DNA from: Parapedobacter lycopersici_A
GTDB lineage: Bacteria > Bacteroidota > Bacteroidia > Sphingobacteriales > Sphingobacteriaceae
Direction: 5' to 3'
DNA: 52,017 nt
Assembly (NCBI RefSeq): GCF_040395035.1
Contig: NZ_JBEBRB010000012.1
Location: forward strand, 1-52,017
Position numbers and translations under genes: made by a program. The first letter of the stretch is position 1. Each line of letters opens with the position of its first letter. Of the stretch, positions 1 to 8,653 are shown one piece after another. Below the pieces are notes generated by a model. The model worked only from the letters and a program-made list of their open reading frames with translations. It was not told the origin of the DNA and did not search any database.

Positions 1-457
1 TCCGCTCCGGATCGGTAATTGCCCACTCCAGCGCCTGCTGGCCGCCCAGGGACCCGCCGATAGCCAGCGCAATCTTTTCGATACCCAGGTGATCGGCCAG
101 TAGCTGATGTGCGGCGGCCAGGTCGCGGACCGTAAATTGCGGGAAAGATAAATAAAAAGGCTGACCCGTGACCGGATCGGTGCTGAGCGGATTGGTGGTA
201 CCGTATGGCGATCCGATAACATTGGCGCAGATGATGAAATGCTCACGCGGATTAAACAGGTCCTGCGTGCCGAATAAGCCCGGCCACCAATCGAACACGT
301 CCGAGTTGCCCGTTAATGCATGGCAGACCCATACCACATTGTCTTTTGCGGCATTTAACTGTCCATAGGTGTGGTAAGCGATCTCCAGGCTCTGGAGGTG
401 TTTTCCGCTCTCCAGCCTGAATGCGTTAGGGTACCTGAACGTGTTTGCTATGCTCAT
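1..457 (-). CDS. metX: Homoserine O-acetyltransferase, N-terminal part (cut by window start)
   Basis: Only the first 152 codons are visible; the gene runs off the left edge. The enzyme transfers acetyl from acetyl-CoA to homoserine, giving the O-acetylhomoserine that MetY next door uses. The frame reads MSIANTFRYPN, then a conserved run with HALTGNSDVFDWW, an NVIGSPYGTTNP segment and GGSLGGQQALEW. That last motif carries the nucleophile-elbow serine expected in the alpha/beta-hydrolase MetX family. The ATG at 457 lies 33 nt after the metY stop, so the two genes almost certainly share one mRNA under the SAM riboswitch upstream of metY. The C-terminal Asp and His of the triad lie outside the window. 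Homoserine succinyltransferase (MetA) is a different fold and is excluded by these motifs. Confidence 0.93.
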   Translation of the reverse strand, partial: MSIANTFRYPNAFRLESGKHLQSLEIAYHTYGQLNAAKDNVVWVCHALTGNSDVFDWWPGLFGTQDLFNPREHFIICANVIGSPYGTTNPLSTDPVTGQPFYLSFPQFTVRDLAAAHQLLADHLGIEKIALAIGGSLGGQQALEWAITDPER

Positions 458-490
458 TGCACGGTAAAAGGGGAGGGCACTATGTGCCCT

Positions 491-1795
491 TTATTTAATT
501 TTGTCAAACGCCTGTTGCAGGTCTGCCTTGATGTCATCGACATGTTCAATGCCAACAGCCAGCCGCAATTCACCCGGATAAACACCTGCCTCCTGCTGTT
601 CCTGGGCACTAAGCTGTTGGTGCGTCGTGGCAGCAGGGTGAATAATAAGCGTTTTGGTGTCGCCTACGTTGGCCAAGTGGCTGATCAGTTTCAGGTTGTC
701 TATCAGTGCATTGGCCTTGTCTGCCCCACCCTTGATGGCAAAAGAGAGCACGCTGCCGAAACCATTTTTCAGGTATTTCTGTGCATTAGCATGGTTCGGG
801 TTGTTTTTCAGGCCGGGATAGTTCACTTTTTCAACATCCGGGTGGCTGTCCAGCCAGGTAGCAATTTCCAGGGTGTTGTCTACGTGACGTTGTACGCGTA
901 ATGACAGTGTTTCAAGTCCCTGTAACAGCAGAAATGCGTTGAATGGGGATAGAGCCGGACCGAAATCACGAAGTCCTTCTACACGCGCGCGGATGATGAA
1001 CTGAATATTCCCGAGCGGACTGTCCACACCGAATACGTCGCTGAACACCAATCCATGGTAACCCTCAGAAGGTTCGCTGAATTGCTTGTATTTGCCGTTC
1101 CCCCAATTATAGTTTCCACCGTCCACGATGATACCGCCAATGCTGGTTCCATGACCGCCAATCCACTTTGTGGCCGCCTGGACCACCACGTGGGCACCGT
1201 GTTCCAGTGGTTTGAAAAGATAGCCTGCAGCACCGAATGTATTGTCGACGATCAATGGTAAATCATATTTTTTCGCAATAGCTGCAATACGCTCAAAATC
1301 CGGAATGCTATAGCTGGGGTTGCCGATGGTTTCCGCGTAAATGGCTTTGGTTTTATCGTCAATGGCCGCCTCAATGTTTTCCGGACTGTCATCTTTTGCA
1401 AACCTTGCTTCAATGCCCAGTCGTTTAAATGATACTTTGAACTGGTTATAAGTACCTCCATATAAACTCGATGTGGTAACGAAATTTTCACCGCTTTCCA
1501 GAATATTGGTGAGGGCAATAAACTGTGCCGATTGACCGGAGGCGACCGCCAATCCGGCTACTCCGCCTTCCAATGCAGCGACGCGTTTTTCGAATACGTC
1601 GGTCGTCGGGTTCATAATCCGTGTGTAGATGTTGCCAAATTCCTTGAGTGCAAATAGGTTGGCGCCATGCTCAGCGTTATTGAATACGAACGAAGTCGTC
1701 TGGTAAATCGGTACGGCCCTGGAGCCTGTGGTGGGATCTGCTTCCTGTCCGGCGTGTACCTGTAATGTTTCAAATTTTAGATTTTCATTTGCCAT
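491..1795 (-). CDS. metY: O-acetylhomoserine sulfhydrylase (aminocarboxypropyltransferase)
   Basis: A 434-residue PLP enzyme of the Cys/Met metabolism family that makes homocysteine from O-acetylhomoserine and sulfide. The start fits the family: MANENLKFETLQVHAGQ, with AVPIYQTTSFVF close behind. The PLP-binding lysine is K210 in AATKWIGGHG, and the VDNTFG segment around residue 184 supplies the Asp that contacts the pyridine ring. Length and the extended mid-region match the sulfhydrylase rather than the shorter (about 380-residue) cystathionine synthase/lyase, which this window also carries at 31852. It is the first gene of the metY-metX operon. Its mRNA leader of about 400 nt contains a SAM-I riboswitch, so expression should fall when S-adenosylmethionine is plentiful. 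Confidence 0.95.
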   Translation of the reverse strand: MANENLKFETLQVHAGQEADPTTGSRAVPIYQTTSFVFNNAEHGANLFALKEFGNIYTRIMNPTTDVFEKRVAALEGGVAGLAVASGQSAQFIALTNILESGENFVTTSSLYGGTYNQFKVSFKRLGIEARFAKDDSPENIEAAIDDKTKAIYAETIGNPSYSIPDFERIAAIAKKYDLPLIVDNTFGAAGYLFKPLEHGAHVVVQAATKWIGGHGTSIGGIIVDGGNYNWGNGKYKQFSEPSEGYHGLVFSDVFGVDSPLGNIQFIIRARVEGLRDFGPALSPFNAFLLLQGLETLSLRVQRHVDNTLEIATWLDSHPDVEKVNYPGLKNNPNHANAQKYLKNGFGSVLSFAIKGGADKANALIDNLKLISHLANVGDTKTLIIHPAATTHQQLSAQEQQEAGVYPGELRLAVGIEHVDDIKADLQQAFDKIK

Positions 1796-2047
1796 GTTGT
1801 ATGTTTTTATTGTTTATTTAAAAGTAGATAATTTAATATAAAAAGTATAGCGCATATCACCCAACGGGGATAGGCCGGTTATTGGTTGCATGTATTGTTG
1901 GATTAACAGCACGGACAGCCAATGTGCGCCGTACTGCCACACATTCGCCGGTTCGGAATGATACTACAGACCGGTGTGTTTGCTTGATGCGCCAGTTTTT
2001 GGGTGGCTGATTTACTGTTAATTAAGCGGATATTCATTGTCTGTTAA

Positions 2048-2157
2048 TTTATATGCTCCCAAGCGATATTGATCGGGACAGGAATTGGCACCTTTTTCAA
2101 CGATGTGAATGGTTGCCAGTGGGTCACGGAGCCAGTCTCTCGCCACTTCTTTATAAA
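2048..2157 (-). promoter_or_regulatory. SAM-I (S-box) riboswitch aptamer in the metYX leader
   Basis: On the minus strand the leader holds the S-box core in order: the AAGAAG segment after the first strand of P1, GAGAGACTGGCTCC, GGCAACC, then AGGTGCCAATTCC followed by a GC-rich block. The outer P1 stem is TTTATA (2157-2152) pairing with TATAAA (2053-2048). These are the diagnostic conserved blocks of the SAM-I family, and the gene downstream (metY) is a classic target. The aptamer lies about 250 nt upstream of the metY start; no T-run terminator is evident in between, so how binding is converted to gene control is not clear from sequence. An open frame runs through this region by chance. Confidence 0.93.
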
Positions 2158-2207
2158 TCAAGATCCCGGAAAAGGAATTGATTTTTGTGTGTAACCACAC
2201 AATGGAA

Positions 2208-2238
2208 CAAAGATAAGCCGCCCGATTTGGTTGTGCAA
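2208..2238 (-). promoter_or_regulatory. Sigma-A promoter of the metYX operon
   Basis: On the minus strand TTGC (2238-2235), a 19-nt spacer and TATCTTTG (2215-2208) match the Bacteroidota consensus TTG-N19-TAnnTTTG. Transcription should start near 2200, about 45 nt before the riboswitch aptamer. Confidence 0.8.
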
Positions 2239-2295
2239 GGTTTTTTTGATTTTTTTGTGGCAGCTAAATTGTCATTATCGCTAACATGATCACCT

Positions 2296-2694
2296 ATGAA
2301 GATTTCATTTAATACCGCCGCATTGCTTTTTCCAGCGATCAGCCTGATCATGCTGGCTTATACAAACCGGTTTCTGGCATTGGCGGCGCTGGTGCGGAGT
2401 TTACATGCGAAGTATCTTGATCATCAGAAAAGCGGCGTATTGCACGGGCAGATCAAGAATCTTCGGTACCGATTAAAACTGATCAAGAACATGCAGGCCA
2501 TGGGTGTGCTCAGCTTTGTTTCCTGCATTGCGTGTATGTATTGCATTTATCGGGAGCAGGACTACCTTTCGGAACTTACCTTTGCGCTGAGCCTCCTGTT
2601 CTTTACCATTTCATTGATGATTTCCCTGCTTGAAATCCAGTTGAGCAACAAGGCGCTGGAGCTGGAGTTGAGCGATATGGAAGAGGATGGTTAA
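2296..2694 (+). CDS. DUF2721 family membrane protein
   Basis: A 132-residue protein matching the DUF2721 pattern: an N-terminal hydrophobic segment (about residues 5-33) ending in the conserved NRFLALAALVRSLH block, a basic cytoplasmic-looking linker (about 40-65) and two closely spaced membrane segments (about 70-88 and 93-113). The tail is acidic (ELELSDMEEDG). No enzymatic motif is visible and the family's function is unknown. It stands alone, transcribed away from metYX and facing the glutamine synthetase gene. Its ATG follows a T-rich 95-bp gap that also contains the metYX promoter on the other strand. Confidence 0.75.
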   Translation: MKISFNTAALLFPAISLIMLAYTNRFLALAALVRSLHAKYLDHQKSGVLHGQIKNLRYRLKLIKNMQAMGVLSFVSCIACMYCIYREQDYLSELTFALSLLFFTISLMISLLEIQLSNKALELELSDMEEDG

Positions 2695-2746
2695 TGGCTT
2701 GCCGGTTTTGTTTAAAAACGCGACATAGTTCCGACGAGCAACCAGC

Positions 2747-2775
2747 AAAAAAACCGCCTCCATTTGGAGGCGGTT
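2747..2775 (-). terminator. Intrinsic terminator of the glutamine synthetase gene
   Basis: A perfect 10-bp inverted repeat (2752-2761 and 2766-2775, loop ATTT) is followed on the minus strand by seven T (2753-2747). It lies 42 bp past the glnN stop. The stem could also slow transcripts from the DUF2721 gene, but the T run is only on the minus side. Confidence 0.9.
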
Positions 2776-2816
2776 CGCTCATTTAAGTTTATCGGATGGT
2801 TAGTTACAAAACTAAA

Positions 2817-5003
2817 TTACCTGACGAACAACAACTCGCGCAGCTTAGGCAGCGGCCATTTGCGGTCATCCACGATCTGTTCGAGCTTGTTCAGGTGGTA
2901 GCGGATTTTGTCAAAATAAGGCTTTACCTTTTCGTCATAGGCAATGGCCCTGTCGCGCATATCTTCCAACACGTTGGCTTTTTTACGTTCCTGGCGCATC
3001 GCTTCCGCATCTAGAAGAATGGTGTTGATGTGGCTCGAGATGCGTTCGATAAGGTTTAATTGCGAGCCATATGCACCATCTTTAAAACCCAGTTCCTTCA
3101 GTCCCTTAACATTCACAATTAAATCGTTCTGGTAATCAAATGCTGCCGGCGCAATCAGGCTGTTCACGATTTCACCGATAACACGGGCCTCTATCTGGAT
3201 TTTTTTGAAGTAATTCTCCAATAGGATTTCGTGGCGTGCTTCACCTTCGCGTTTGTTGAAGATGTTCAGTTTTTCGAATAATTTCTCTGTTTTTTCACTG
3301 ACATATACATCCAGCGCTTTCGGTGTAGTCTTAATGTTGGAAAGTCCGCGTTTTTGCGCTTCATCTTCCCATGCCTGGCTATATCCGTTGCCCTCAAAGC
3401 GAATGGCCTTGGACTCCTTGATGTATTTGCGTACAACATTCAGCAGCGCCAGGTCTTTCTTGGTGCCCTTTTTGATCTGCTTGTCAACCTCTGATTTGAA
3501 TTCGATCAGCTGATTAGCGACAATGGCATTCAGTACGGTCATTGGCTCGGCGCTGTTGGCAGACGAACCTACGGCGCGGAACTCGAATTTATTTCCCGTA
3601 AACGCAAACGGCGAAGTACGGTTGCGGTCGGTATTGTCCAGTTGCAGCTCCGGAATTTTCGGAATGCCATGCCAAAGCATGTTTTCTGACTTGACCTTTT
3701 TGGCTACCCGTGCGGTTTCCACTTCGTCCAGTACGGCATTGAGCTGGCTGCCCAGGAAAATGGAAATGATTGCCGGCGGAGCCTCATTTGCACCGAGGCG
3801 ATGGTCGTTGCTTGCGCTGGCGATGGATGCCCGTAACAAATCGGCGTACTCGTGTACGGCTTTGATGACGTTAACAAAAAACGTCAGGAACATCAGGTTA
3901 TTCTTCGGGGTCTTGCCAGGGGACAACAGGTTGATCCCGGTGTTGGTAATCAGCGACCAGTTATTGTGCTTGCCCGAACCATTGATGTCTGCATAGGGCT
4001 TCTCGTGGATTAATACTTTGAACTTATGACGGAGTGCCACTTGGTCCATGAGGTTTAGCAGGAGTTGGTTGTGGTCGATGGCCAGGTTAATTTCCTCGAA
4101 CATCGGCGCACATTCGAATTGCGAGGGGGCTACCTCATTATGGCGTGTTTTTAATGGAATACCTAATTTAAGCGCCTCCTGTTCCAGGTCAACCATAAAT
4201 GCCAGTACACGCTCCGGTATCGCACCGAAATAGTGGTCTTCCAGCTGCTGGCCTTTTGCTGACATGTGTCCAAATAAAGTGCGTCCGGTAAATTGCAGGT
4301 CGGGCCGTGCGTTGAAGAGTGAAAGGTCAACCAGAAAATACTCCTGCTCGATGCCCAGGGATGCAAATACTTTGGTTACTGATTTGTCGAAAAAACCGGC
4401 TACGTCCACGGCTGCTTTATCCAGGGCGTTCATCGTTTTCAGCAGGGGAGCTTTATAATCCAGTGCTTCACCGGTGTACGATACAAAAATGGTCGGAATG
4501 CAAAGCGTTTTGCTGCCGCCGGTCTCAAAAATAAATGCGGGAGAGGAGGGGTCCCACCCGGTATAGCCGCGTGCTTCAAAGGTGTTGCGGATCCCGCCGC
4601 TTGGGAAACTGGATGCATCGGGCTCCTGCTGGACCAGCGCGCTGGCCGTGAATTTCTCAATGGCCGATCCATCGGGTAACGGTTCAAAAAATGCGTCGTG
4701 TTTTTCTGCTGTTGCCCCGGTCAGCGGCTGAAACCAATGTGTGTAGTGTGTTGCGCCGTGCCCAATCGCCCAGCTTTTCATTGCCTGTGAAATGTGCTCT
4801 GCCAGGTCATGGCTGATGGAACGACCGGCATCAACCGTCTCAATCAATTCCTCATACGCATTTTTCGGAAGGTAATCCTTCATCTTAGACGTAGTGAATA
4901 CGTTTCTTCCGAAATCCTGAGAAGGTTTGATTTTTTCTCTTGTTTTGATGCTGTCTAAGCGGGAAATGGCAGCTTCGACTGCCTTAAATCTTAGTCCTGA
5001 CAT
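2817..5003 (-). CDS. glnN: Glutamine synthetase type III
   Basis: A 728-residue protein with the large size and sequence of GSIII, the glutamine synthetase type typical of Bacteroidota. It makes glutamine from glutamate, ammonia and ATP. Recognisable blocks are SISHDLAEHISQAMKSWA with the following THYTHWFQP near the N terminus, EKHDAFFEP, the RHNEVAPSQFE block near residue 290, the NGSGKHNNWS metal/ATP-site segment and NDHRLGANEAPPAI. Type I enzymes are about 470 residues and lack the long C-terminal part seen here. It stands alone: no glnB, amtB or gltBD is adjacent. A strong terminator follows, and the 347-bp upstream gap is very AT-rich. Confidence 0.95.
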   Translation of the reverse strand: MSGLRFKAVEAAISRLDSIKTREKIKPSQDFGRNVFTTSKMKDYLPKNAYEELIETVDAGRSISHDLAEHISQAMKSWAIGHGATHYTHWFQPLTGATAEKHDAFFEPLPDGSAIEKFTASALVQQEPDASSFPSGGIRNTFEARGYTGWDPSSPAFIFETGGSKTLCIPTIFVSYTGEALDYKAPLLKTMNALDKAAVDVAGFFDKSVTKVFASLGIEQEYFLVDLSLFNARPDLQFTGRTLFGHMSAKGQQLEDHYFGAIPERVLAFMVDLEQEALKLGIPLKTRHNEVAPSQFECAPMFEEINLAIDHNQLLLNLMDQVALRHKFKVLIHEKPYADINGSGKHNNWSLITNTGINLLSPGKTPKNNLMFLTFFVNVIKAVHEYADLLRASIASASNDHRLGANEAPPAIISIFLGSQLNAVLDEVETARVAKKVKSENMLWHGIPKIPELQLDNTDRNRTSPFAFTGNKFEFRAVGSSANSAEPMTVLNAIVANQLIEFKSEVDKQIKKGTKKDLALLNVVRKYIKESKAIRFEGNGYSQAWEDEAQKRGLSNIKTTPKALDVYVSEKTEKLFEKLNIFNKREGEARHEILLENYFKKIQIEARVIGEIVNSLIAPAAFDYQNDLIVNVKGLKELGFKDGAYGSQLNLIERISSHINTILLDAEAMRQERKKANVLEDMRDRAIAYDEKVKPYFDKIRYHLNKLEQIVDDRKWPLPKLRELLFVR

Positions 5004-5350
5004 TTTTTTATTTTTATTTTTTTATTGTTTTACTGATATTTTTAAAATTTCGATCAATTATCGAAAAAAAAATTCATATTTCATCAAATTATTTAATGAA
5101 AACATAAATATTTATAATTATTGATGCTCATTTTGTGTTTTTGTTGATTTTTTGATGGGTTTTCGGGAGTGAATAACTGTTTTTGTTGAATGAATGAATT
5201 AAATACAGCGATAAACATTCCGACTTTGTGAATTGAAACATATAAGCTCACGCGTCCAAGCGTGCTGGAATTGTATTATTTTAGCTGGGCTTTCGTCAGC
5301 TATTATCAAATCGTGTATTTTTACGCAATGTTGAATTTAAAAATAAATAC
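5004..5350. other. AT-rich gap between divergent glnN and ABC transporter genes
   Basis: This 347-bp divergent spacer is strikingly A+T-rich, above all from 5010 to 5160. It must hold promoters for both flanking genes, but I see no full TTG-N19-TAnnTTTG match. The best partial box for the plus-strand genes is TATTTTAG (5277-5284). A small hairpin (CACGC/GCGTG, about 5250-5266) lies in the plus-strand leader. No credible ORF is present. Confidence 0.5.
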
Positions 5351-6046
5351 GTGGCAATCAGTTTAAGTGTTAACCAGGTTAGCAAGGCATACCGGAGCGG
5401 GGGACAATCGTTGACGGTTTTACATGATATTAATTTTGAAATCGAGGAAGCATCCACCGCTGCCATTATTGGTCCTTCCGGCAGTGGTAAAACCACCCTG
5501 CTGGGATTGTGTGCTGGGCTCGATAGGGTGACAACCGGAAGTATTGTCTTGAACGGTATTGTACTGGACAAATTGACGGAGGATGAACGGGCAGGCGTAC
5601 GTAACCGCCACGTAGGGTTTGTGTTTCAGAATTTTCAACTGCTGCCAACGCTGACTGCGCTTGAAAATATCATGGTCCCGCTCGAACTGCGTGGCGAGCG
5701 GAATGGTAAGGCGAAGGCCCTTTCATTACTAGATAAAGTGGGACTGGCCGATCGTGGACATCATTATCCTCTGCAATTATCCGGAGGCGAACAGCAACGG
5801 ATTTCCATTGCAAGAGCGTTTTCCAATTCGCCGAAGATTCTTTTTGCCGATGAACCTACCGGAAACCTGGATGCGGATACCAGCGAACACATCGAACGCT
5901 TGTTGTTTGCATTGAACGAAGACACGGGTACCACACTGGTGCTTGTAACCCACGACCCCGAGTTGGCCGCGCGAACCCAGCGGGTTATCCGCATGAAGGG
6001 TGGCGCTATCCTTTCTGACACACCGACACAAACCGGTAACTCGTAA
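5351..6046 (+). CDS. ABC transporter ATP-binding protein (LolD/YbbA-like)
   Basis: A 231-residue nucleotide-binding subunit. Walker A is GPSGSGKTT (residues 41-49), the signature is LSGGEQQRISIARA, Walker B with its catalytic Glu is ILFADEPTGNLD, and the H-loop is VTHD. The sequence belongs to the group that drives MacB/FtsX-type permeases (LolD, FtsE, YbbA), which work by mechanotransmission. Translation starts at GTG 5351; a stop-free extension offers no better start. The gene for an 851-residue FtsX-type permease begins 1 nt after its stop, so the two form one transporter. By analogy with YbbA-YbbP and LolCDE the substrate may be a lipid or lipoprotein in the envelope, but this cannot be read from the sequence. 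Confidence 0.92.
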   Translation: MAISLSVNQVSKAYRSGGQSLTVLHDINFEIEEASTAAIIGPSGSGKTTLLGLCAGLDRVTTGSIVLNGIVLDKLTEDERAGVRNRHVGFVFQNFQLLPTLTALENIMVPLELRGERNGKAKALSLLDKVGLADRGHHYPLQLSGGEQQRISIARAFSNSPKILFADEPTGNLDADTSEHIERLLFALNEDTGTTLVLVTHDPELAARTQRVIRMKGGAILSDTPTQTGNS

Positions 6047-6047
6047 T

Positions 6048-8603
6048 ATGCAGCCAAGTCCATATCATACAGGTTTAGCGTGGCTGGTTAAGATGGCCTG
6101 GCGCGATAGCCGTAGAAACCGATCCCGCCTTTTTTTATTTGTATCCTCGATTATCATCGGCATTGCAGCCCTAGTTGCCATTTATTCATTTGGCGATAAC
6201 CTGGAAAAAGATATCGATAACCAGGCGGCCACATTGATTGGTGCCGACCTGGTGCTACATACCAATCGCATCCTGACCGACGAGGGCGAGGCAATTGTCG
6301 ACTCAATCCGGCAGCTGAGCCGGTCGGTTTCCGAAGAACAGCAGTTTGCTTCGATGGTGATGTTTCAGCGGAACGGGGGGACAAGACTCGTACAGGTGCG
6401 TGCACTGGGAGGCGATTTCCCCTATTATGGTGAGCTGGAAACCGTACCGCAGGCGGCTGGAACCGCATTTCGTCAGGGCCGACAGGCATTGGTGGATAAA
6501 ACATTGATGTTGCAGTTTGATGCACAGGTAGGCGACTCGATAAAGGTGGGCAGTGTATCTTTTGCCATTGCCGGGATACTGCAACGTGCCCCGGGGCAAA
6601 ATGGTATTTCCACTTCAGTGGCCCCGGCGGTCTTTATTCCGCTGGCTGACCTGCCGGCAACAGGACTGAATCAAAAAGGAAGCCGGATCAATTACGATTA
6701 TTATTTTCAGTTTGACGGCCGCGTGGATGCAGATGCGCTCGTCAGTGAACTGGATTCCATACTGGAGATTCAGCGCATAGATTCCGAAACCATTGCCTCA
6801 CAGAAGCGGGAAACCGGCCGGTCATTTGCCGATATGAATAATTTTCTGTCGCTGGTGGGTTTTGTAGCATTGTTGCTGGGTTGTATTGGCGTGTCGAGTG
6901 CCATTCATATCTATATTAAGGAGAAACTCCATAGTATTGCTATACTGCGGTGTTTGGGGGCAACTGCCTTGCAGGCATTTTTGATTTACCTGATCCAGGT
7001 GCTCGGGATCGGCTTTCTGGGATCCCTGATCGGGGCGCTGCTGGGGACACTCATCCAGCAGTTACTGCCTATTGTATTCCGCGATTTTTTACCGGTATCA
7101 ATAAGCAGCGAGATCTCCTGGTGGTCCATCGTCCAGGGCGTTGGCCTGGGTATTTGGATATCGGTCCTGTTTGCGTTACTGCCGTTAATCCGTATCCGGA
7201 ACTTTACGCCGCTGAATACACTCCGTGTGTCGCTTGATGTGCCCCATATCACCAGGGACAAATGGAGCTGGATGGTTTATGGCCTGATCGTATTTTTTAT
7301 ATTTGGTTACGCCTTTCTACAATTGGACGGACTGGTGGAAACCCTCAGCTTTACCGCGGGTGTAGTTGCCGCATTCCTGCTCCTGTATGCTGCTGCGAAT
7401 CTACTGATTTCATTGGTTAGGCGGTTTTTCCCGGCTTCATGGAGTTACCTCTGGCGCCAGGGGCTCTCGAACCTCTTTCGCCCGAACAATCAGACCGCGA
7501 TTCTCGTAGTAGCTATCGGATTGGGTACGGCTTTTATTGCCCTGCTGTTTTTGGTGCAGCACATGCTGATTGCCCGGGTTACGCTGTCGTCAAGTGAAAA
7601 TCAGCCGAACATGGTGTTGTTTGATATCCAGTCGTCGCAGCGCGCCGACGTTGCCCGGTTGGTGCGAGAACAGCAATTGCCGGTATTGGACGAGGTGCCC
7701 ATTATCACGGTCCAGCTTGAAGCCATCAACGGAATAACCGCGGACGACGCGCGACGGGACAGCACCCTGGAGGTATCCCGTAGGGCGTTAGGTGGCGAGC
7801 TTAGGGTGACTTACCGCGAGCAATTAAGTGATTCAGAAAAGATTACCGCCGGTAAATGGGTGGGCCGCGTGGACAAGGGAGGTCCTGCCATCGTATCGCT
7901 GGAAACGGACTATGCGGAACGTATTCACGTTAAAATAGGGGACAGCCTGCTGTTCAATGTACAGGGAGTGCGTGTTCCGGCTGTGGTAGGCAGCTTCCGG
8001 GAGGTCGATTGGAACCGGGTCCAGACCAATTTCAGGCTGATTTTCCCCGTTGGTGTTATCGATCATGCCCCGCAGTTCCATGTGCTGATGACCCGTGTAC
8101 CCGACGAAGCAACCTCCGCAAGGATACAGCAGGCTGTGGTGCAGCAGTTTCCCAACGTATCCATTATCGACCTGGGACTTATTCTGTCCATACTGGATGA
8201 AATTCTGGAGAAGATCGGTTTCGTCATCCGCTTTATGGGCGGGTTCAGTATCCTGACCGGTTTCGTCGTACTGATTGCTTCGGTCATGATCAGTAAGTAT
8301 CAACGGATGCGGGAAAATGTACTGCTGCGTACGATGGGAGCCTCCCAGCGGCAACTGCTGGCCATTACCGCGCTGGAGTATCTTTTCCTGGGCCTGATTG
8401 CTTCGCTTGTCGGTATTTTTCTGGCGCTTACTGGCGGCTGGGCGTTGGCCTTTTTCAGCTTTGAAGTACCCTTTGCGCCCGATATCGTGACAATGGCGCT
8501 CCTGTTAGTGTGTGTCACGGCATCGACTGTCGTGATTGGGCTGCTGAATAGCCGGGGTGTGATTAACCGGCCGCCGTTGGAAATCCTCCGCCGGGACAGC
8601 TAA
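6048..8603 (+). CDS. FtsX-family ABC permease (YbbP-like, duplicated FtsX domains)
   Basis: An 851-residue inner-membrane protein. The ATG at 6048 follows the ATPase stop by 1 nt and gives MQPSPYHTGLAWLVKMAWRD; an upstream in-frame ATG at 6000 would overlap the ATPase and is less likely. The first membrane segment (about residues 28-49) is followed by a large periplasmic domain, a first FtsX block of three segments (about 265-395), further hydrophobic segments (about 410-475), a second large periplasmic domain and a final FtsX block (about 725-840). This double FtsX layout is that of YbbP-type permeases, one polypeptide doing the work of LolC plus LolE. It functions with the ATPase just upstream; no adjacent substrate-binding or lysophospholipase gene is present. 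Confidence 0.88.
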   Translation: MQPSPYHTGLAWLVKMAWRDSRRNRSRLFLFVSSIIIGIAALVAIYSFGDNLEKDIDNQAATLIGADLVLHTNRILTDEGEAIVDSIRQLSRSVSEEQQFASMVMFQRNGGTRLVQVRALGGDFPYYGELETVPQAAGTAFRQGRQALVDKTLMLQFDAQVGDSIKVGSVSFAIAGILQRAPGQNGISTSVAPAVFIPLADLPATGLNQKGSRINYDYYFQFDGRVDADALVSELDSILEIQRIDSETIASQKRETGRSFADMNNFLSLVGFVALLLGCIGVSSAIHIYIKEKLHSIAILRCLGATALQAFLIYLIQVLGIGFLGSLIGALLGTLIQQLLPIVFRDFLPVSISSEISWWSIVQGVGLGIWISVLFALLPLIRIRNFTPLNTLRVSLDVPHITRDKWSWMVYGLIVFFIFGYAFLQLDGLVETLSFTAGVVAAFLLLYAAANLLISLVRRFFPASWSYLWRQGLSNLFRPNNQTAILVVAIGLGTAFIALLFLVQHMLIARVTLSSSENQPNMVLFDIQSSQRADVARLVREQQLPVLDEVPIITVQLEAINGITADDARRDSTLEVSRRALGGELRVTYREQLSDSEKITAGKWVGRVDKGGPAIVSLETDYAERIHVKIGDSLLFNVQGVRVPAVVGSFREVDWNRVQTNFRLIFPVGVIDHAPQFHVLMTRVPDEATSARIQQAVVQQFPNVSIIDLGLILSILDEILEKIGFVIRFMGGFSILTGFVVLIASVMISKYQRMRENVLLRTMGASQRQLLAITALEYLFLGLIASLVGIFLALTGGWALAFFSFEVPFAPDIVTMALLLVCVTASTVVIGLLNSRGVINRPPLEILRRDS

Positions 8604-8653
8604 CCACAATAAGCATTTTAAATGCCCGCCATTGAATTAAACGGCTTTCTGCG

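Noticed and set aside
371..901. Long plus-strand ORF opposite the end of metY and the start of metX
   Set aside because: It is a shadow of two strongly recognised genes on the other strand and matches no family.
2018..2200. A 60-codon minus-strand ORF upstream of metY
   Set aside because: It lies across the SAM-I riboswitch; the conserved S-box blocks and P1 pairing explain the sequence better than a protein does.
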